Assembly (NCBI RefSeq): GCF_012974865.1 | Contig: NZ_CP043633.1 | Coordinates: 3,676,083-3,740,082 of the forward strand | Length of the DNA: 64,000 bases | Reading direction: 5' to 3' | DNA from: Nonlabens sp. Ci31 | GTDB lineage: Bacteria > Bacteroidota > Bacteroidia > Flavobacteriales > Flavobacteriaceae | In this document: positions 45,985 to 56,100 of the stretch, piece after piece | Layout of the letters: each line of letters starts with the position of its first letter | Position numbering within the stretch: the first letter of the stretch is position 1 | The notes under the pieces: generated by a model | The model's database searches: none | Told to the model about the DNA's origin: nothing | The model's input: only the letters and a program-made list of their open reading frames with translations | Position numbers and translations under genes: made by a program

Positions 45985-48472
45985 TATTCTATTACTCTTA
46001 ACGCTACTTGCCATTTCTTGTTCTGAAAAAACGGCTAATGTGGAGAGACACTATCTTGAAACGGATTGGACTCTCTTTCAAGGTGATGACGAGAAACTAA
46101 TCAGTGACAGCATCAGCTTACCTTCAACAGTTCACAGTGCTTTATTGCCACAAATAAAACATCCTTTTAAAGGGAGTAATGAAGATAGCTTGCAATGGAT
46201 CACCGAGAAAGACTGGACGTATAAAACAACATTTAAGGTGGGTAATGAAACCTTAGAGAAGGAATATGTCAATTTACATTTTAAAGGTATAGATACCTAT
46301 GCATCCATCCTACTCAATGGCATCGAAATCCTACAAACAGACAACGCTTTTAAACATTGGAAAACAGACGTAAAACCATATTTGAAAGAAGAAAACCAGC
46401 TGATTATAGCTATACAATCTCCGCTTCAAATCGAAGAAGAAAAAGCCGCTGCAAATCCATACAGCTTACCAGAAGGTAACCGGATCTACACTCGTAAGGC
46501 TCAATTTCAATACGGTTGGGACTGGGGACCACATCTCAACACTATGGGGATCGTAAAACCAGTATATCTCGAAGCTTACGATCAATTCAAAATAGAAGAT
46601 GTCTATATCAAGCAAAACTTTATACAAGATTCTATAGCAAATCTTACGGCCCAAATCAAATTTTCCAAACCTATAACAGAGCAACTCACCTACCAAATCA
46701 AGGTAAACGATAGCCTCTTCCCTATTAAGATCACAGACTCCCTATTGCAATCTAACAGTTATGCAACTCAAGAAGTTCATTTTGAAATCAATCAGGTACA
46801 GCTTTGGTGGCCGCACAATATTGGTGAACCTTATTTGTATGAGATGGAAGTTTTGGTTTCAAAAGATGGAGAATTAATGGACTCCAAAAAGCTCAAAAGA
46901 GGAATACGTACCATAGAGTTGATTAATGAGCCTGATGATGCTGGAACTTCCTTCTTTTTTAAGGTAAATGGCGTTCCTATTTTCATGAAAGGGGCTAATT
47001 ACATACCGCAAAACTCCATGCAGGATCTCGTCACAGACCAGCATTATGAAAATTTGCTAAGCGATGTAGTAGACGCCAATATGAACATGCTGCGCGTTTG
47101 GGGTGGTGGAAGTTATGAGAATGACATTTTTTATGATAAATGCGATGAAAAAGGTATTTTGATATGGCAAGACTTTATGTTTGCTTGTGCGATGTATCCT
47201 GGAGATGCACGCTTTCGCGAAAGCGTAACAGAAGAAATAACACAACAAATTACCAGATTGAGAAATCACAGCAGCATTGCCTTATGGTGTGGAAATAATG
47301 AAACTAGTGAAGCCTGGAACAATTGGGGCTGGCAAGCAGGAAGACCGCAAGCAGAACGGGATAGTATTTGGGAAGATTATCGTGCTGTTTTTCAACTAGC
47401 AATGCCTAAATATATAAGCGAACTCACCAAAGAACCTTATTGGGAAAGCACGCCAAAGTTAGGTCGTGGGAACCCGCGTTATGAATTTGAAAGCGATGCG
47501 CACGACTGGCGTGTATGGCACGATGCCTATGCGTTTGAGCATTTTGAAGAACACGTACCTCGATTTATGAGCGAATTTGGATTCCAGTCGCATCCCTCTT
47601 ATAAGACCGTAGAATACATCAATAAGGACGGAAGTCTCAACATTCATTCAGCAGATTATGCCTCGCATCAAAAACACGAACGTGGCAACGAACTCATACG
47701 AGAGTATATGGCCAGAGACTTTCCTGTTCCTACAAGCGATGAAGATTATGTGTATATGAGTCAACTCCTGCAAGCCTACGGAATGTCAAAAGGATTCCAA
47801 GCGCACCGACGCGCCAGACCTTATAATATGGGAACTTTATACTGGCAACTCAATGATTGCTGGCCTGCGGTGAGCTGGTCCAGTATTGATTATTTTGGGA
47901 ATTGGAAAGCTTTACACTATCAAGCAAAACGTGATTTTGAAAATTTGTTAATTAGCAATTATGTAAAAGACGGTGTTTTACACAGCTATGTGGTTAATGA
48001 CGATCTTTATGACCTCACTAGTGGTTACACCCTAATGATCATGGACTTTTACGGTAAAGAATTGTACCAAGAATCTTTTGTAGGAACTGCGGGAATGAAT
48101 TCTAGTAATAAATTTCACCATATCGATTTAGGTAGTTTGGATATAGACCTGTCAACTGTATATGTGTATACAGAGTTTGGCTCTAGTAGGACCATCGATG
48201 TGCTGGTCCGTCCTAAAGATTTGAAATTACCAAAGGAAGAACTATCCCTGAAAAGTCTTAAAACCAAAGATGGATATCGGGTTACTTTAAAGTCTGCTAT
48301 TTTTGTAAAAGATGTTTTTTTATATAGTAATCTAAAAGGACATTTTTCAGACAACTTTTTTGACCTAGAACCTGATATGGAAAAGACACTTTTTTTTGAG
48401 ACAGATAGTGATGTAGCGCCTGTGTTTAAATATAAAACTTTGAATGGGTTAATCAAGTCTCTCCAGCCATAG
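45974..48472 (+). CDS. GH2 beta-mannosidase lipoprotein
   Basis: The 832-residue enzyme should remove terminal beta-mannose residues. It has a lipoprotein signal (LLLTLLAISC), an N-terminal sugar-binding jelly roll (about 25-200), an Ig-like domain, and a TIM barrel. The acid/base Glu443 lies in WCGNNETSEAW and the nucleophile Glu534 in RFMSEFGFQSHPS. The motif QYGWDWGPHL is typical of beta-mannosidases. A palindrome copy at 47210-47225 encodes RFRES. Together with the GH20 enzyme four genes upstream it could dismantle the Man-GlcNAc2 core of N-glycans or related glycans. Confidence 0.92.
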   Translation: MRISILLLLTLLAISCSEKTANVERHYLETDWTLFQGDDEKLISDSISLPSTVHSALLPQIKHPFKGSNEDSLQWITEKDWTYKTTFKVGNETLEKEYVNLHFKGIDTYASILLNGIEILQTDNAFKHWKTDVKPYLKEENQLIIAIQSPLQIEEEKAAANPYSLPEGNRIYTRKAQFQYGWDWGPHLNTMGIVKPVYLEAYDQFKIEDVYIKQNFIQDSIANLTAQIKFSKPITEQLTYQIKVNDSLFPIKITDSLLQSNSYATQEVHFEINQVQLWWPHNIGEPYLYEMEVLVSKDGELMDSKKLKRGIRTIELINEPDDAGTSFFFKVNGVPIFMKGANYIPQNSMQDLVTDQHYENLLSDVVDANMNMLRVWGGGSYENDIFYDKCDEKGILIWQDFMFACAMYPGDARFRESVTEEITQQITRLRNHSSIALWCGNNETSEAWNNWGWQAGRPQAERDSIWEDYRAVFQLAMPKYISELTKEPYWESTPKLGRGNPRYEFESDAHDWRVWHDAYAFEHFEEHVPRFMSEFGFQSHPSYKTVEYINKDGSLNIHSADYASHQKHERGNELIREYMARDFPVPTSDEDYVYMSQLLQAYGMSKGFQAHRRARPYNMGTLYWQLNDCWPAVSWSSIDYFGNWKALHYQAKRDFENLLISNYVKDGVLHSYVVNDDLYDLTSGYTLMIMDFYGKELYQESFVGTAGMNSSNKFHHIDLGSLDIDLSTVYVYTEFGSSRTIDVLVRPKDLKLPKEELSLKSLKTKDGYRVTLKSAIFVKDVFLYSNLKGHFSDNFFDLEPDMEKTLFFETDSDVAPVFKYKTLNGLIKSLQP
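47210..47225. repeat. Genome palindrome copy 8 (in the beta-mannosidase gene)
   Basis: Exact 16-bp copy, read as RFRES. Confidence 0.95.
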
Positions 48473-48664
48473 TAGGTTTCAGTTATGTAAAAAACTGGAA
48501 CGCAAATTCGTTCCATATCCCGTATATATGCTCCGTTATCATCTAGATCTCGGTTTGAAATTCAAGTTCAAGTTCAAAGAAATATCCGTTCCCCAACCAA
48601 AGCTCGAGATTTGTACTCACAGCTCAAAAAAAAACTCATAGCTCACAAGCTCAAAGACTCATAA

Positions 48665-49516
48665 CTATTTTAAATTCCTCTTGCACTTCATCATTCTATA
48701 ATTACCATTCAAGTCTTTAAAAACCTCTGATTCAAAACCCAGTTCTGTGGCGAGTGCTTTCATCTCATCAGGTAAGTATTGATTGATTTCAAAGTATAAA
48801 ATTCCTTCAGCTTTTAAGGCTTTTTGAGCCAATTCTAAAATCTTACGATAAAAGATTAAGGCGTTACTGTCGTCCACAAACAAAGCTAAATAAGGCTCGT
48901 GTTCCAGTACATTTCTGTGGATTTCTTCTTTCTCTAAATTCCGCACATATGGCGGATTGCTTACGATCACATCGTAGGTATCGGGCAATTCATCTAAAAC
49001 CAAAACATCTTCAAGTATCGTTTTTACCGGGGTTTTTAAACGGATGGCATTTGATTGTGCTAATTCTAAAGCTTCTGGAGAAACATCGAGCAATGTCATA
49101 CTGCAACTAGGCATGGCTTCTTTAATAGATAAGCCTATACAACCAGTTCCTGTTCCTATATCAATTATGTTGAGATAGGTTTCTTTTTTATGATTCTCAA
49201 TAACCATATGAACCAGTTCTTCAGTCTCCTGGCGCGGTATCAATGCATGCTCATGTACTGCAAACTCATGTCCATAGAAATGTGCTGTTCTGGTGACGTA
49301 TTGCACCGGCTTTGAAGTGCGCAATTCTCTCAATGACTTATGTAGTATCTCTTCTTGAAGATGATACAACTCTTCTCTATCCTTAATTAAAAAATCAGCA
49401 CGTGACCAGTTCAACAAATCTTCACAGACGATTTGTAAAATGCTGTGAATCTCATTTTCTGGATAAAGTGGCGCCAGTTGATCTTGATAAAGAAGCTTGA
49501 ATTGGTTTAAAGTCAT
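48665..49516 (-). CDS. prmC: Release-factor glutamine N5-methyltransferase
   Basis: PrmC methylates the GGQ glutamine of peptide chain release factors using S-adenosylmethionine. The product of about 283 residues has the N-terminal helical domain with RTSKPVQYVTRTAHFYG, the SAM motif IIDIGTGTGCIGLSI and the catalytic NPPY in VIVSNPPYVRN. The ATG at 49516 is preferred to an upstream in-frame start at 49555. A TACCTTTG box ends five bases before it, making the message nearly leaderless. About 190 bp of short CTCA-rich repeats lie between it and the convergent beta-mannosidase gene. Confidence 0.92.
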   Translation of the reverse strand: MTLNQFKLLYQDQLAPLYPENEIHSILQIVCEDLLNWSRADFLIKDREELYHLQEEILHKSLRELRTSKPVQYVTRTAHFYGHEFAVHEHALIPRQETEELVHMVIENHKKETYLNIIDIGTGTGCIGLSIKEAMPSCSMTLLDVSPEALELAQSNAIRLKTPVKTILEDVLVLDELPDTYDVIVSNPPYVRNLEKEEIHRNVLEHEPYLALFVDDSNALIFYRKILELAQKALKAEGILYFEINQYLPDEMKALATELGFESEVFKDLNGNYRMMKCKRNLK

Positions 49517-49520
49517 AAGA

Positions 49521-49528
49521 CAAAGGTA
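49521..49528 (-). promoter_or_regulatory. -7 box upstream of prmC
   Basis: The complement reads TACCTTTG (perfect TAnnTTTG), five bases before the ATG at 49516. A TTTG lies about 24 bp further up, slightly far for a -33 element. Confidence 0.55.
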
Positions 49529-50081
49529 AAAGCATTTTTCAACCTTTCCGACCAAATTTCTGTAAACTCCAATTCACCCACCTTTCCTTTTCTAAAAAGA
49601 AGCTCTTGATTTAAAACTAAAATTGGAAATTTAAACTACCGCCCACTCCTTTTTTGAGCTTGTTAAAATCTACCTGCTTTCTGCGACTGATAACTAATAA
49701 TTGGGTTTATTTTTAGACTTACCATCTATACCATGCAGTAGGCTATTTTGATTTATTCCTTCTTTTACTGAGCCTCCAAAATCAAATAAACTCCACCATA
49801 AAGAAAACATCCTCGTTAAAGGCCAAAACAAGATTCTAAATATGAATTCTATAATGTTATTTCTTAATTATAAACAGACTTCAATTGCTGTTCGATAAAC
49901 TCCATGTAAAACCTCAGCCCTCGCTTTATTATCTGTAGAGAGCATTGATGCTCTCGAAATGCGGTCTTCGAGTGCACTTCGATAAACTCGGTGCAACGCT
50001 TTCGCCCAAACTGGTATGGTGAGTTGTTTTAATTTTAAATAGCCAGACTTCGAAAACCTCAATTTAGATTTAAATTGAAGT
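49529..50081. other. Non-coding spacer carrying dispersed repeat copy B
   Basis: No gene is supported in these 550 bases. Positions 49912-49989 on the minus strand are copy B of the repeat at 42175-42230. This copy has an extra hairpin of about 20 bp (AGAGCATTGATGCTCT, about 49938-49953). A half-copy of the genome palindrome, CGCTTTCGC, occurs at 49998-50006 without its second arm. Confidence 0.55.
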
Positions 50082-50558
50082 TTAAAATTTCAACAACATC
50101 TGCACAGGACAGGAGAAATGCCCGGTATCCCCTAATGGCGATTTAAGCAACTCAAAACCTACGTTTTTATACAGGCCTTGTGCGTCATACATATTATCCA
50201 TGGTTTCTAAGTAGATGCTTTCAAAACGCAATTGAGCAGCTCGTTCTAGACAAACCAAGATCATTTTTTTTCCGTATCCTTTACCTCGTACTTCTGGTTT
50301 AAAATACATTTTTTGAAGTTCGCTCACATTTCCTGTATAATTATCAAGTGGTGCAACGCCTGCGCCACCTACCACTATCCCATCCACTTCAAGAACATAA
50401 TAATCTCTACGAGGTTTTTGATAGTGCGCGTACATGGCCTGCGTGGCAGCATCGCTATAAGCCGTTCCTATTTTAGGAGCGCCGTGTTCTAAGATCGATT
50501 GCTGTATGATATTTTTGATCGCCTCATTATCTTGAGGGAGTATTTTGCGTATGTTCAT
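50082..50558 (-). CDS. GNAT-family N-acetyltransferase
   Basis: The 158-residue product has the GNAT fold: MNIRKILPQDNEAIKNII at the N-terminus, VVGGAGVAPLDN in the central strand and the acetyl-CoA loop PEVRGKGYGKKMI (motif A), then ESIYLETMDNMYDAQGLY and NVGFELL. It transfers acetyl from acetyl-CoA to an unknown amine. It is a single gene between an upstream spacer and the ribD promoter region. Confidence 0.85.
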   Translation of the reverse strand: MNIRKILPQDNEAIKNIIQQSILEHGAPKIGTAYSDAATQAMYAHYQKPRRDYYVLEVDGIVVGGAGVAPLDNYTGNVSELQKMYFKPEVRGKGYGKKMILVCLERAAQLRFESIYLETMDNMYDAQGLYKNVGFELLKSPLGDTGHFSCPVQMLLKF

Positions 50559-50774
50559 GGTGCAAATTTAGAATTCAATAGGGAGAATAAATCAGTCGTT
50601 AAGTTGTTTTTATAAACCGATTGAAAAAGTGGCCTATACTTTCACCCATGATCTCTACTATAAAATTAAATTCATTTCTCGACTCATAGATGATTCGGCA
50701 AACTCCATAAAACAAACACCTAAAGACCTGTAGCACTACTATGACTGATTACTAAAATTGTTTTTGATTTTATT

Positions 50775-50807
50775 TTTGATTTTGATTTTAAATCGTCCTT
50801 ACCTTTG
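50775..50807 (+). promoter_or_regulatory. Bacteroidetes-type promoter of ribD
   Basis: TTTG at 50775-50778 and TACCTTTG at 50800-50807 are 21 bp apart. The ATG at 50814 is six bases past the box, predicting a leaderless message. The upstream part is a low-complexity TTTTTGATTTTA run, so the -33 element is less certain. Confidence 0.6.
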
Positions 50808-50813
50808 TCCCTC

Positions 50814-51827
50814 ATGACTACGCACGAGAAATACATGCAGCGCTGTTTGCAACTGGCACAAAATGGCTTGGGAGCTACTTATCCTAATCCGCTGGTGGGG
50901 AGTGTGATCCTGTCAGATACTGGTGCAGTTCTTGGAGAGGGCTGGCATAAAAAATCTGGAGAACCGCATGCTGAAGTAAACGCAGTGCGGGATGCAGAGC
51001 AGAAGGGTTATGGTGAAGACGCTTTCGCGAAAGCGGTACTATACGTCAACCTAGAACCCTGTTCACACACTGGAAAAACACCAGCATGCGCATCCATGAT
51101 CATCAAAAAAGGCTTTAAAAAAGTAGTTGTGGGAACACTGGACCCACATGAAAAAGTAGCTGGAAAAGGTGTTGCCATGTTAGATGCAGTAGGAATAGAC
51201 GTTACTGTAGGTATTTTAGAAGAAGAATGCAACGAGCTCAACAAGAGGTTTTTTACTTTTCACAAAAAACAACGTCCTTATATTATTTTAAAATGGGCCG
51301 AAACCAGCGATGGCTTTATAGCACCAACTCAAAAGGATGAGCAAAAACCCATCTGGATCACCAACAAGCACTCGAGACAACTCGCACACCGCTTAAGAGC
51401 TGAAGAAAATGCTATTTTAGTAGGTGCCAAAACCGTTCTAGACGACAATCCATCACTCACTTGCCGCGACTGGAAAGGAGTTCACCCGACCCGCATTGTA
51501 CTGGATTCAAGAAATAGCATCTCAGCAGATTTTAAAGTTATGGACGACACTGCTCTTACCATAAAACTTGATCACTCCTCAACTGATGTGAATGAAATTA
51601 TTGAAGAACTTTATAAGAACGGCCTTCAGTCCGTAATTATTGAAGGTGGTACGGCCACGATTCAAGCTTTTATAGATGCTCAGCAATGGGATGAAGCCTA
51701 TCAATTTATGGGAACTGAAGTGTTGTTTTACCAAGGTCTAAAAGCACCTGTCTTAAAAGGAAATTACCATATCAAAGAACGCAATACCATCAAAAGTGAT
51801 GTGTTGAAAATATACAGAAACACATGA
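50814..51827 (+). CDS. ribD: Bifunctional riboflavin deaminase/reductase
   Basis: RibD carries out the deamination and side-chain reduction steps of riboflavin synthesis. The product of about 337 residues has a zinc-dependent deaminase domain (about 1-145) with TYPNPLVGSVI, the His-Ala-Glu motif PHAEVNAV and the cysteine motif NLEPCSHTGKTPAC. A reductase domain follows (about 150-337, PYIILKWAETSDGF and IIEGGTATIQAF). The ATG at 50814 is preferred over a TTG at 50805 that lies in the -7 box. A palindrome copy at 51020-51035 encodes AFAKA within the deaminase domain. The stop overlaps the next start (ATGA). Confidence 0.93.
   Translation: MTTHEKYMQRCLQLAQNGLGATYPNPLVGSVILSDTGAVLGEGWHKKSGEPHAEVNAVRDAEQKGYGEDAFAKAVLYVNLEPCSHTGKTPACASMIIKKGFKKVVVGTLDPHEKVAGKGVAMLDAVGIDVTVGILEEECNELNKRFFTFHKKQRPYIILKWAETSDGFIAPTQKDEQKPIWITNKHSRQLAHRLRAEENAILVGAKTVLDDNPSLTCRDWKGVHPTRIVLDSRNSISADFKVMDDTALTIKLDHSSTDVNEIIEELYKNGLQSVIIEGGTATIQAFIDAQQWDEAYQFMGTEVLFYQGLKAPVLKGNYHIKERNTIKSDVLKIYRNT
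51020..51035. repeat. Genome palindrome copy 9 (in ribD)
   Basis: Exact 16-bp copy, encodes AFAKA. Confidence 0.95.
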
Positions 51828-52690
51828 TTTGGTTAGTTCTAAGTATAGCTACATCGAGCTTTCTATATGTGATTTTTAAGTATTTTGAAGTATTTAAAGT
51901 ACATACACTTCACGCCATTATTGTGAATTATATCGTTGCTTGCGCAACGGGCTTTATAGCTTATGGAAGGGTGCCAGAAGTAGAAGAAATCATTTATGCC
52001 GACTGGTTGTTTTACGCTTTATTTTTGGGAGCTTTATTCATCGCCATTTTTAATGTCATGGCATTAACCAGTCAGAAAAATGGCTTATCAGTCGCTGCTG
52101 TATCCGGTAAAATGTCGCTAGTTATTCCGGTAATAGCAGGCATCTGGTTGTATGAAGAATCCATAGGATGGATGAAGGTAGCAGGGATTTTTCTCGCTTT
52201 GATATCGGTTTATCTTACTTCTGTAAAGTCCCGACAGGGCTTAAAATTTAACAAGAGCTTGTTGCTGCTTCCCATTATTTTATTCCTAGGAAGTGGCGTG
52301 ATAGATACCACCATTAAATATGCAGAGATCATGCACGTTCCCAGCGGTGACGAATCTTTATTTAGCGCGATTTGCTTTGCTATGGCTTTTGTAATCGGAA
52401 TTTTGGTCCTTATCTATGAGGCGACTCAAAAGCGTTTTTTAACGTTAAGATCTGTGATTGCCGGGCTTGTTTTAGGAGTCCCTAATTACTTCTCTATTTA
52501 CTTTATTATAAAGGCGCTCAAGAACGGAATGGAAAGCAGTGTGGTTTACCCTATCAATCACGTGGGAACCGTACTTTTCACTTCTTTCTTAGGAGTTCTC
52601 ATTTTTAAAGAAAAACTAATTCCTAAAAACTATATTGGGATTGTGGTTGCGATTGTGGCTATTGTTATGATTGCTTTCGCGAAAGCCTAA
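51824..52690 (+). CDS. EamA/DMT-family transporter
   Basis: The 288-residue product has about ten hydrophobic segments in the two-repeat EamA layout, for example NYIVACATGFIAYG and ISVYLTS in the first half and VYPINHVGTVLF and FLGVLIFKEKL in the second. The substrate is unknown. It overlaps ribD by four bases. Its last codons are supplied by a palindrome copy (52673-52686), so the protein ends AFAKA. The final 264 bp of the gene are duplicated at 61213-61476. Confidence 0.88.
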   Translation: MIWLVLSIATSSFLYVIFKYFEVFKVHTLHAIIVNYIVACATGFIAYGRVPEVEEIIYADWLFYALFLGALFIAIFNVMALTSQKNGLSVAAVSGKMSLVIPVIAGIWLYEESIGWMKVAGIFLALISVYLTSVKSRQGLKFNKSLLLLPIILFLGSGVIDTTIKYAEIMHVPSGDESLFSAICFAMAFVIGILVLIYEATQKRFLTLRSVIAGLVLGVPNYFSIYFIIKALKNGMESSVVYPINHVGTVLFTSFLGVLIFKEKLIPKNYIGIVVAIVAIVMIAFAKA

Positions 52691-52718
52691 TACAAAAAAA
52701 GCTCCTCGATTATGAGAA
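52427..52718 (+). repeat. 292-bp direct repeat, left copy (3' end of the transporter gene)
   Basis: Identical to 61213-61504 except at two positions (a C/T near 52580 and T52691/C61477), with no gaps and an offset of 8,786 bp. This copy keeps the full gene. It ends in the middle of the terminator hairpin: the right arm seen at 61500-61512 is replaced by unrelated sequence. Confidence 0.95.
52672..52687. repeat. Genome palindrome copy 10 (last codons of the EamA gene)
   Basis: Perfect 14-bp core at 52673-52686, encodes AFAKA directly before the stop. Copy 11 (61459-61472) is its duplicate in the right direct repeat. Confidence 0.95.
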
Positions 52719-53020
52719 TATCTAAGATAAATAAGCTGCCTCCTGTTGCCATAATGTTATCCTAATACAACATTTAAACACATATACCTCCACCTCTTTT
52801 ATCTTTTTTATAATCATTAAACATTTGTACTGTATTGATTTAACTTCAAAGTTTTATTATAAATTGTTTTAATAGAACAGATAGAGCGCAGTTATTTAAT
52901 TTACCATTATCAAAAAGCAACTGCAGTAAAATATCTTCTTTTGTTTTCTGTTTCCTTAAACCTAAAATGATTTTATAATAACGATTTCTTAAAATTAAAA
53001 TACATAAGAATCTGTAAATC
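52719..53020. other. AT-rich spacer at the left end of the inserted block
   Basis: No gene or RNA is recognised. The sequence begins right where the terminator hairpin of the transporter gene is broken off. Confidence 0.4.
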
Positions 53021-53054
53021 AAAAAAGCCCAAGAATGATATCATCCTTGAGCTT
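53021..53054 (-). terminator. Terminator of the second giant gene
   Basis: A 15-bp stem with two G-U type mismatches (AAGCCCAAGAATGAT against the complement of 53040-53054), followed on the minus strand by a T-run, lies about 60 bp past the stop at 53116. Confidence 0.75.
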
Positions 53055-53115
53055 CATTAACTAATTTTATGCCTTAAATAAATGCTGTTATTTAAGACGG
53101 AACATTTTTTTTATG

Positions 53116-56100
53116 CTATTTACGCATCACTTTAACTACTCTGCTCTGTTCTCCTGAGGCAACCTCAACAAGATACATTCCAGATGGGAAAGTAGATAAA
53201 TCTATGCTAGAAGAAGTCGTATTAGGCTTAGCAACTAATAATTGCTGTCCTAATAAGTTTCTTACTATTATCGCATCGATAACTTGCTGACCGTTAAAGT
53301 TCACAACGTTATCGGTAGGATTAGGATAGTAACTGAATTCAAAAGAATCAGAGTCATTTACACCTACAGTACCGTCTACCGTAAAGTTATCTACGAAGAA
53401 GTCAAAATCTTCACCATCTACAACAGTACCGTTAGTTGACCAAAAAGCAAATCTAACTACACCAGAATAGCCAGCTAATGAGAATGTTTCTAACTGACCT
53501 ACAGCCGGTACATTATCAGAAGTTTCATAAGTTTCAATTACATTCCATGTAGCCCCTGCTCCTGTACCTGATGTATCTGTATAGATTAAGAATTGAACTT
53601 GATCGTCACTACCGAAGTTAGCAGCAGCAGAGGTAGCAAAATCTGTTAAAGCAACATCAAATGTGGCAGTTAAAACAGCACTAGTTCCTAGATCAATCTC
53701 CGGAGAAACTAACCAATCATTTGCACCACCACCACTCCAGATATTAACTCGAGCAGCTTGACCAAAAACACTAGAAGTATTATTTCCAAAAGGACTATTT
53801 GTCCAGTCACCATTTAATCCATTAGGACCAGTTGCTACATCGGTATTATCCCCTTCTTCCCAACAGGCACCTGGATAAGTTGCAAAATCGTTACCAGCAG
53901 TTCCACCAGCAGTTCCATAAGGAGCTACAATAATGGCACATTCTGTTGTAAAGGTTTGAATAACTGTCCAATCGCTGTAGAAACCACCACCACAATCTGC
54001 TCTTACGTAAACTTCATAAGTAGTTGCTGGAGTTAAAGCGGTTGCTGTATAAGGATTGCTTGTCGTACTGGTACCGTTACCTGCAGGAATACCTGTTCCA
54101 GTAGCAACTACGGCTACTTCCCAAGTTGTTGCAGTACCGACTTCTGTCCAGTCTATCGTGGCAGAATCACTACCTATAGCAGAAACTGCCACTCCTGTTG
54201 GAGCAGAACAGAATGTACCACAAGTTTGAATTCTCATTAAATCAATAGCAACATCACCAAAACGTCTAAATTCAGAACCAGGGGTTTCTGTACCAGTTAT
54301 CTTGATATAAATAGTCTGACCTGCGAGCGACGCTGGTAACATAGCACCTACCGCTTGAAAAGGATCAGCTTGATTTGTTTGCAACGGGCCTGTGTAAGTA
54401 AAGACCTCAGTAAAAGGACCTACTGGGGAAGTACCATAACTTATATCAACTTGAGTAAGATCCGGACCAAATGGAACGGAATGGAAGTAAAAAGAAAGTT
54501 CTAATTCATCATTTGCTCCAGTTAAATCAATAGGAGGAGAAATGATACTAGCTGGACCTACGTTGGTACCATCAGTTTCAAAATATAAATATCCAGTTCC
54601 ATCAAAAGCACCAAGTGGACCCGTTAGAAAACCAGATGGAGTTGAACCAACTCTACCAAAGTTCCAATCACCGTTAGATGTACCTGTTCCTACATCTCCA
54701 GTCCAGTTAGTAGTAATAGTTTCAAAACTATCCTCCCATATATATCCTGGAGCTCCAGTAATACAAGAAACACCTTGAGGAGTAGGAAGAGCCGTTGAGA
54801 AAGTAAAAGGACCAGTCCATGTACTTGATGAACTAGGACTACAAACAGCTCTCACATAAAAATCGTAATCTGTTCGAGCAGCAAGACCGCTAACAGAAGT
54901 CATGGTGTTACTCATCGTATTTACGATACCATTTGCTCCCATTCCTTGTGTGAAACCAGTCACATCAAGTTCATATTCCCACTCTGTAGCAGTTCCATTT
55001 TCCAACCAGTCAAAATTTGCAGAAGAATCTGTTATGGAAGACGCCCTAACCGATGAAGGTTCTGGACAAGCTGGTGCAACATCGTAAGCCAAATCGTCAA
55101 TAAACATTCGATTATTTGCCGCACTAGGAATATATTTGAATGCTATAAAACCACCTACAGTAGTCAGTGAACTGAAATAAACTGTTTCCGATTGATACAT
55201 ATTATCAGTCATATCTGCATCTGCAAACGTTCTTACAGCGGTAAAAGTACTAGCATCTTCAGGGTTGGTAATTACACCTACTGCTAATGAGTCTCCATTA
55301 TAATCATTTACATAAAATTCTACTTGTTTATCGCTTGATAAATCTGAAAATTCTGGTAAAATATAATAGGCTACAGCAGTAGTTCCAGCCGAACCACTTT
55401 GCATGCTAATATTTCTAACTCCTGTATTTGGAATAAAGGAAGCTACACCTACTTCTACGGTAGAGCCAGACACGATACTGCTCTCACAACTATTCAGCCC
55501 ATCAAGTGGATCTGATTCATAACCTGTAACATAAGGAGCTGTAAAGGCGGTACATCGTGTTCTAAAAGTAGAAGGACCAATGTAAATACTCTCATCACCA
55601 GGAGCACAAACTGCTCTTACCCAGTATTCATAATCGGTATCAGGAGCTAATCCAGTTAGGGTTGTTGTAGGGTTAGTCAGTACATCAAATACAGCGCCTA
55701 CTTGAGCACCTGTATTAGGAACAAAACCAGGTAAACCTACTTCCACATCCCATTCTGTTTCTGTTGCTCCAACAGTCCAAGAAACATCAGCCGTGGTCGC
55801 TGTTCGAGCATCTAAAGCTAGATTATCTGGATTGGTACAAGTAGGTGCTGTCATACAAACTACAGAAGCTTCCCATCCTATTCTGGTTAGAGAACTATCT
55901 GATATAAATACAAAAGTCAAACATCCAGAAGTTGTTGTACCAATTAAAAATTCTTGTGTTAAATCTCCTGTACCATCACCGTTTGCGCTCCAACACCATT
56001 CTGATCCACCGCTTGGAGTGTTGATCGTTGGAAATGTTGCATCAGGACCGTCATGTACGGTAAGAAAATCTAAACAACCAATAGAACCTAATGGTTCCAT

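Noticed and set aside
49517..49555. Longer N-terminus for PrmC
   Set aside because: The extension overlaps the TACCTTTG promoter box and does not fit the family N-terminus.
49998..50006. CGCTTTCGC as a palindrome copy
   Set aside because: Only the left arm is present; the right side (CCAAACTGG) does not pair.
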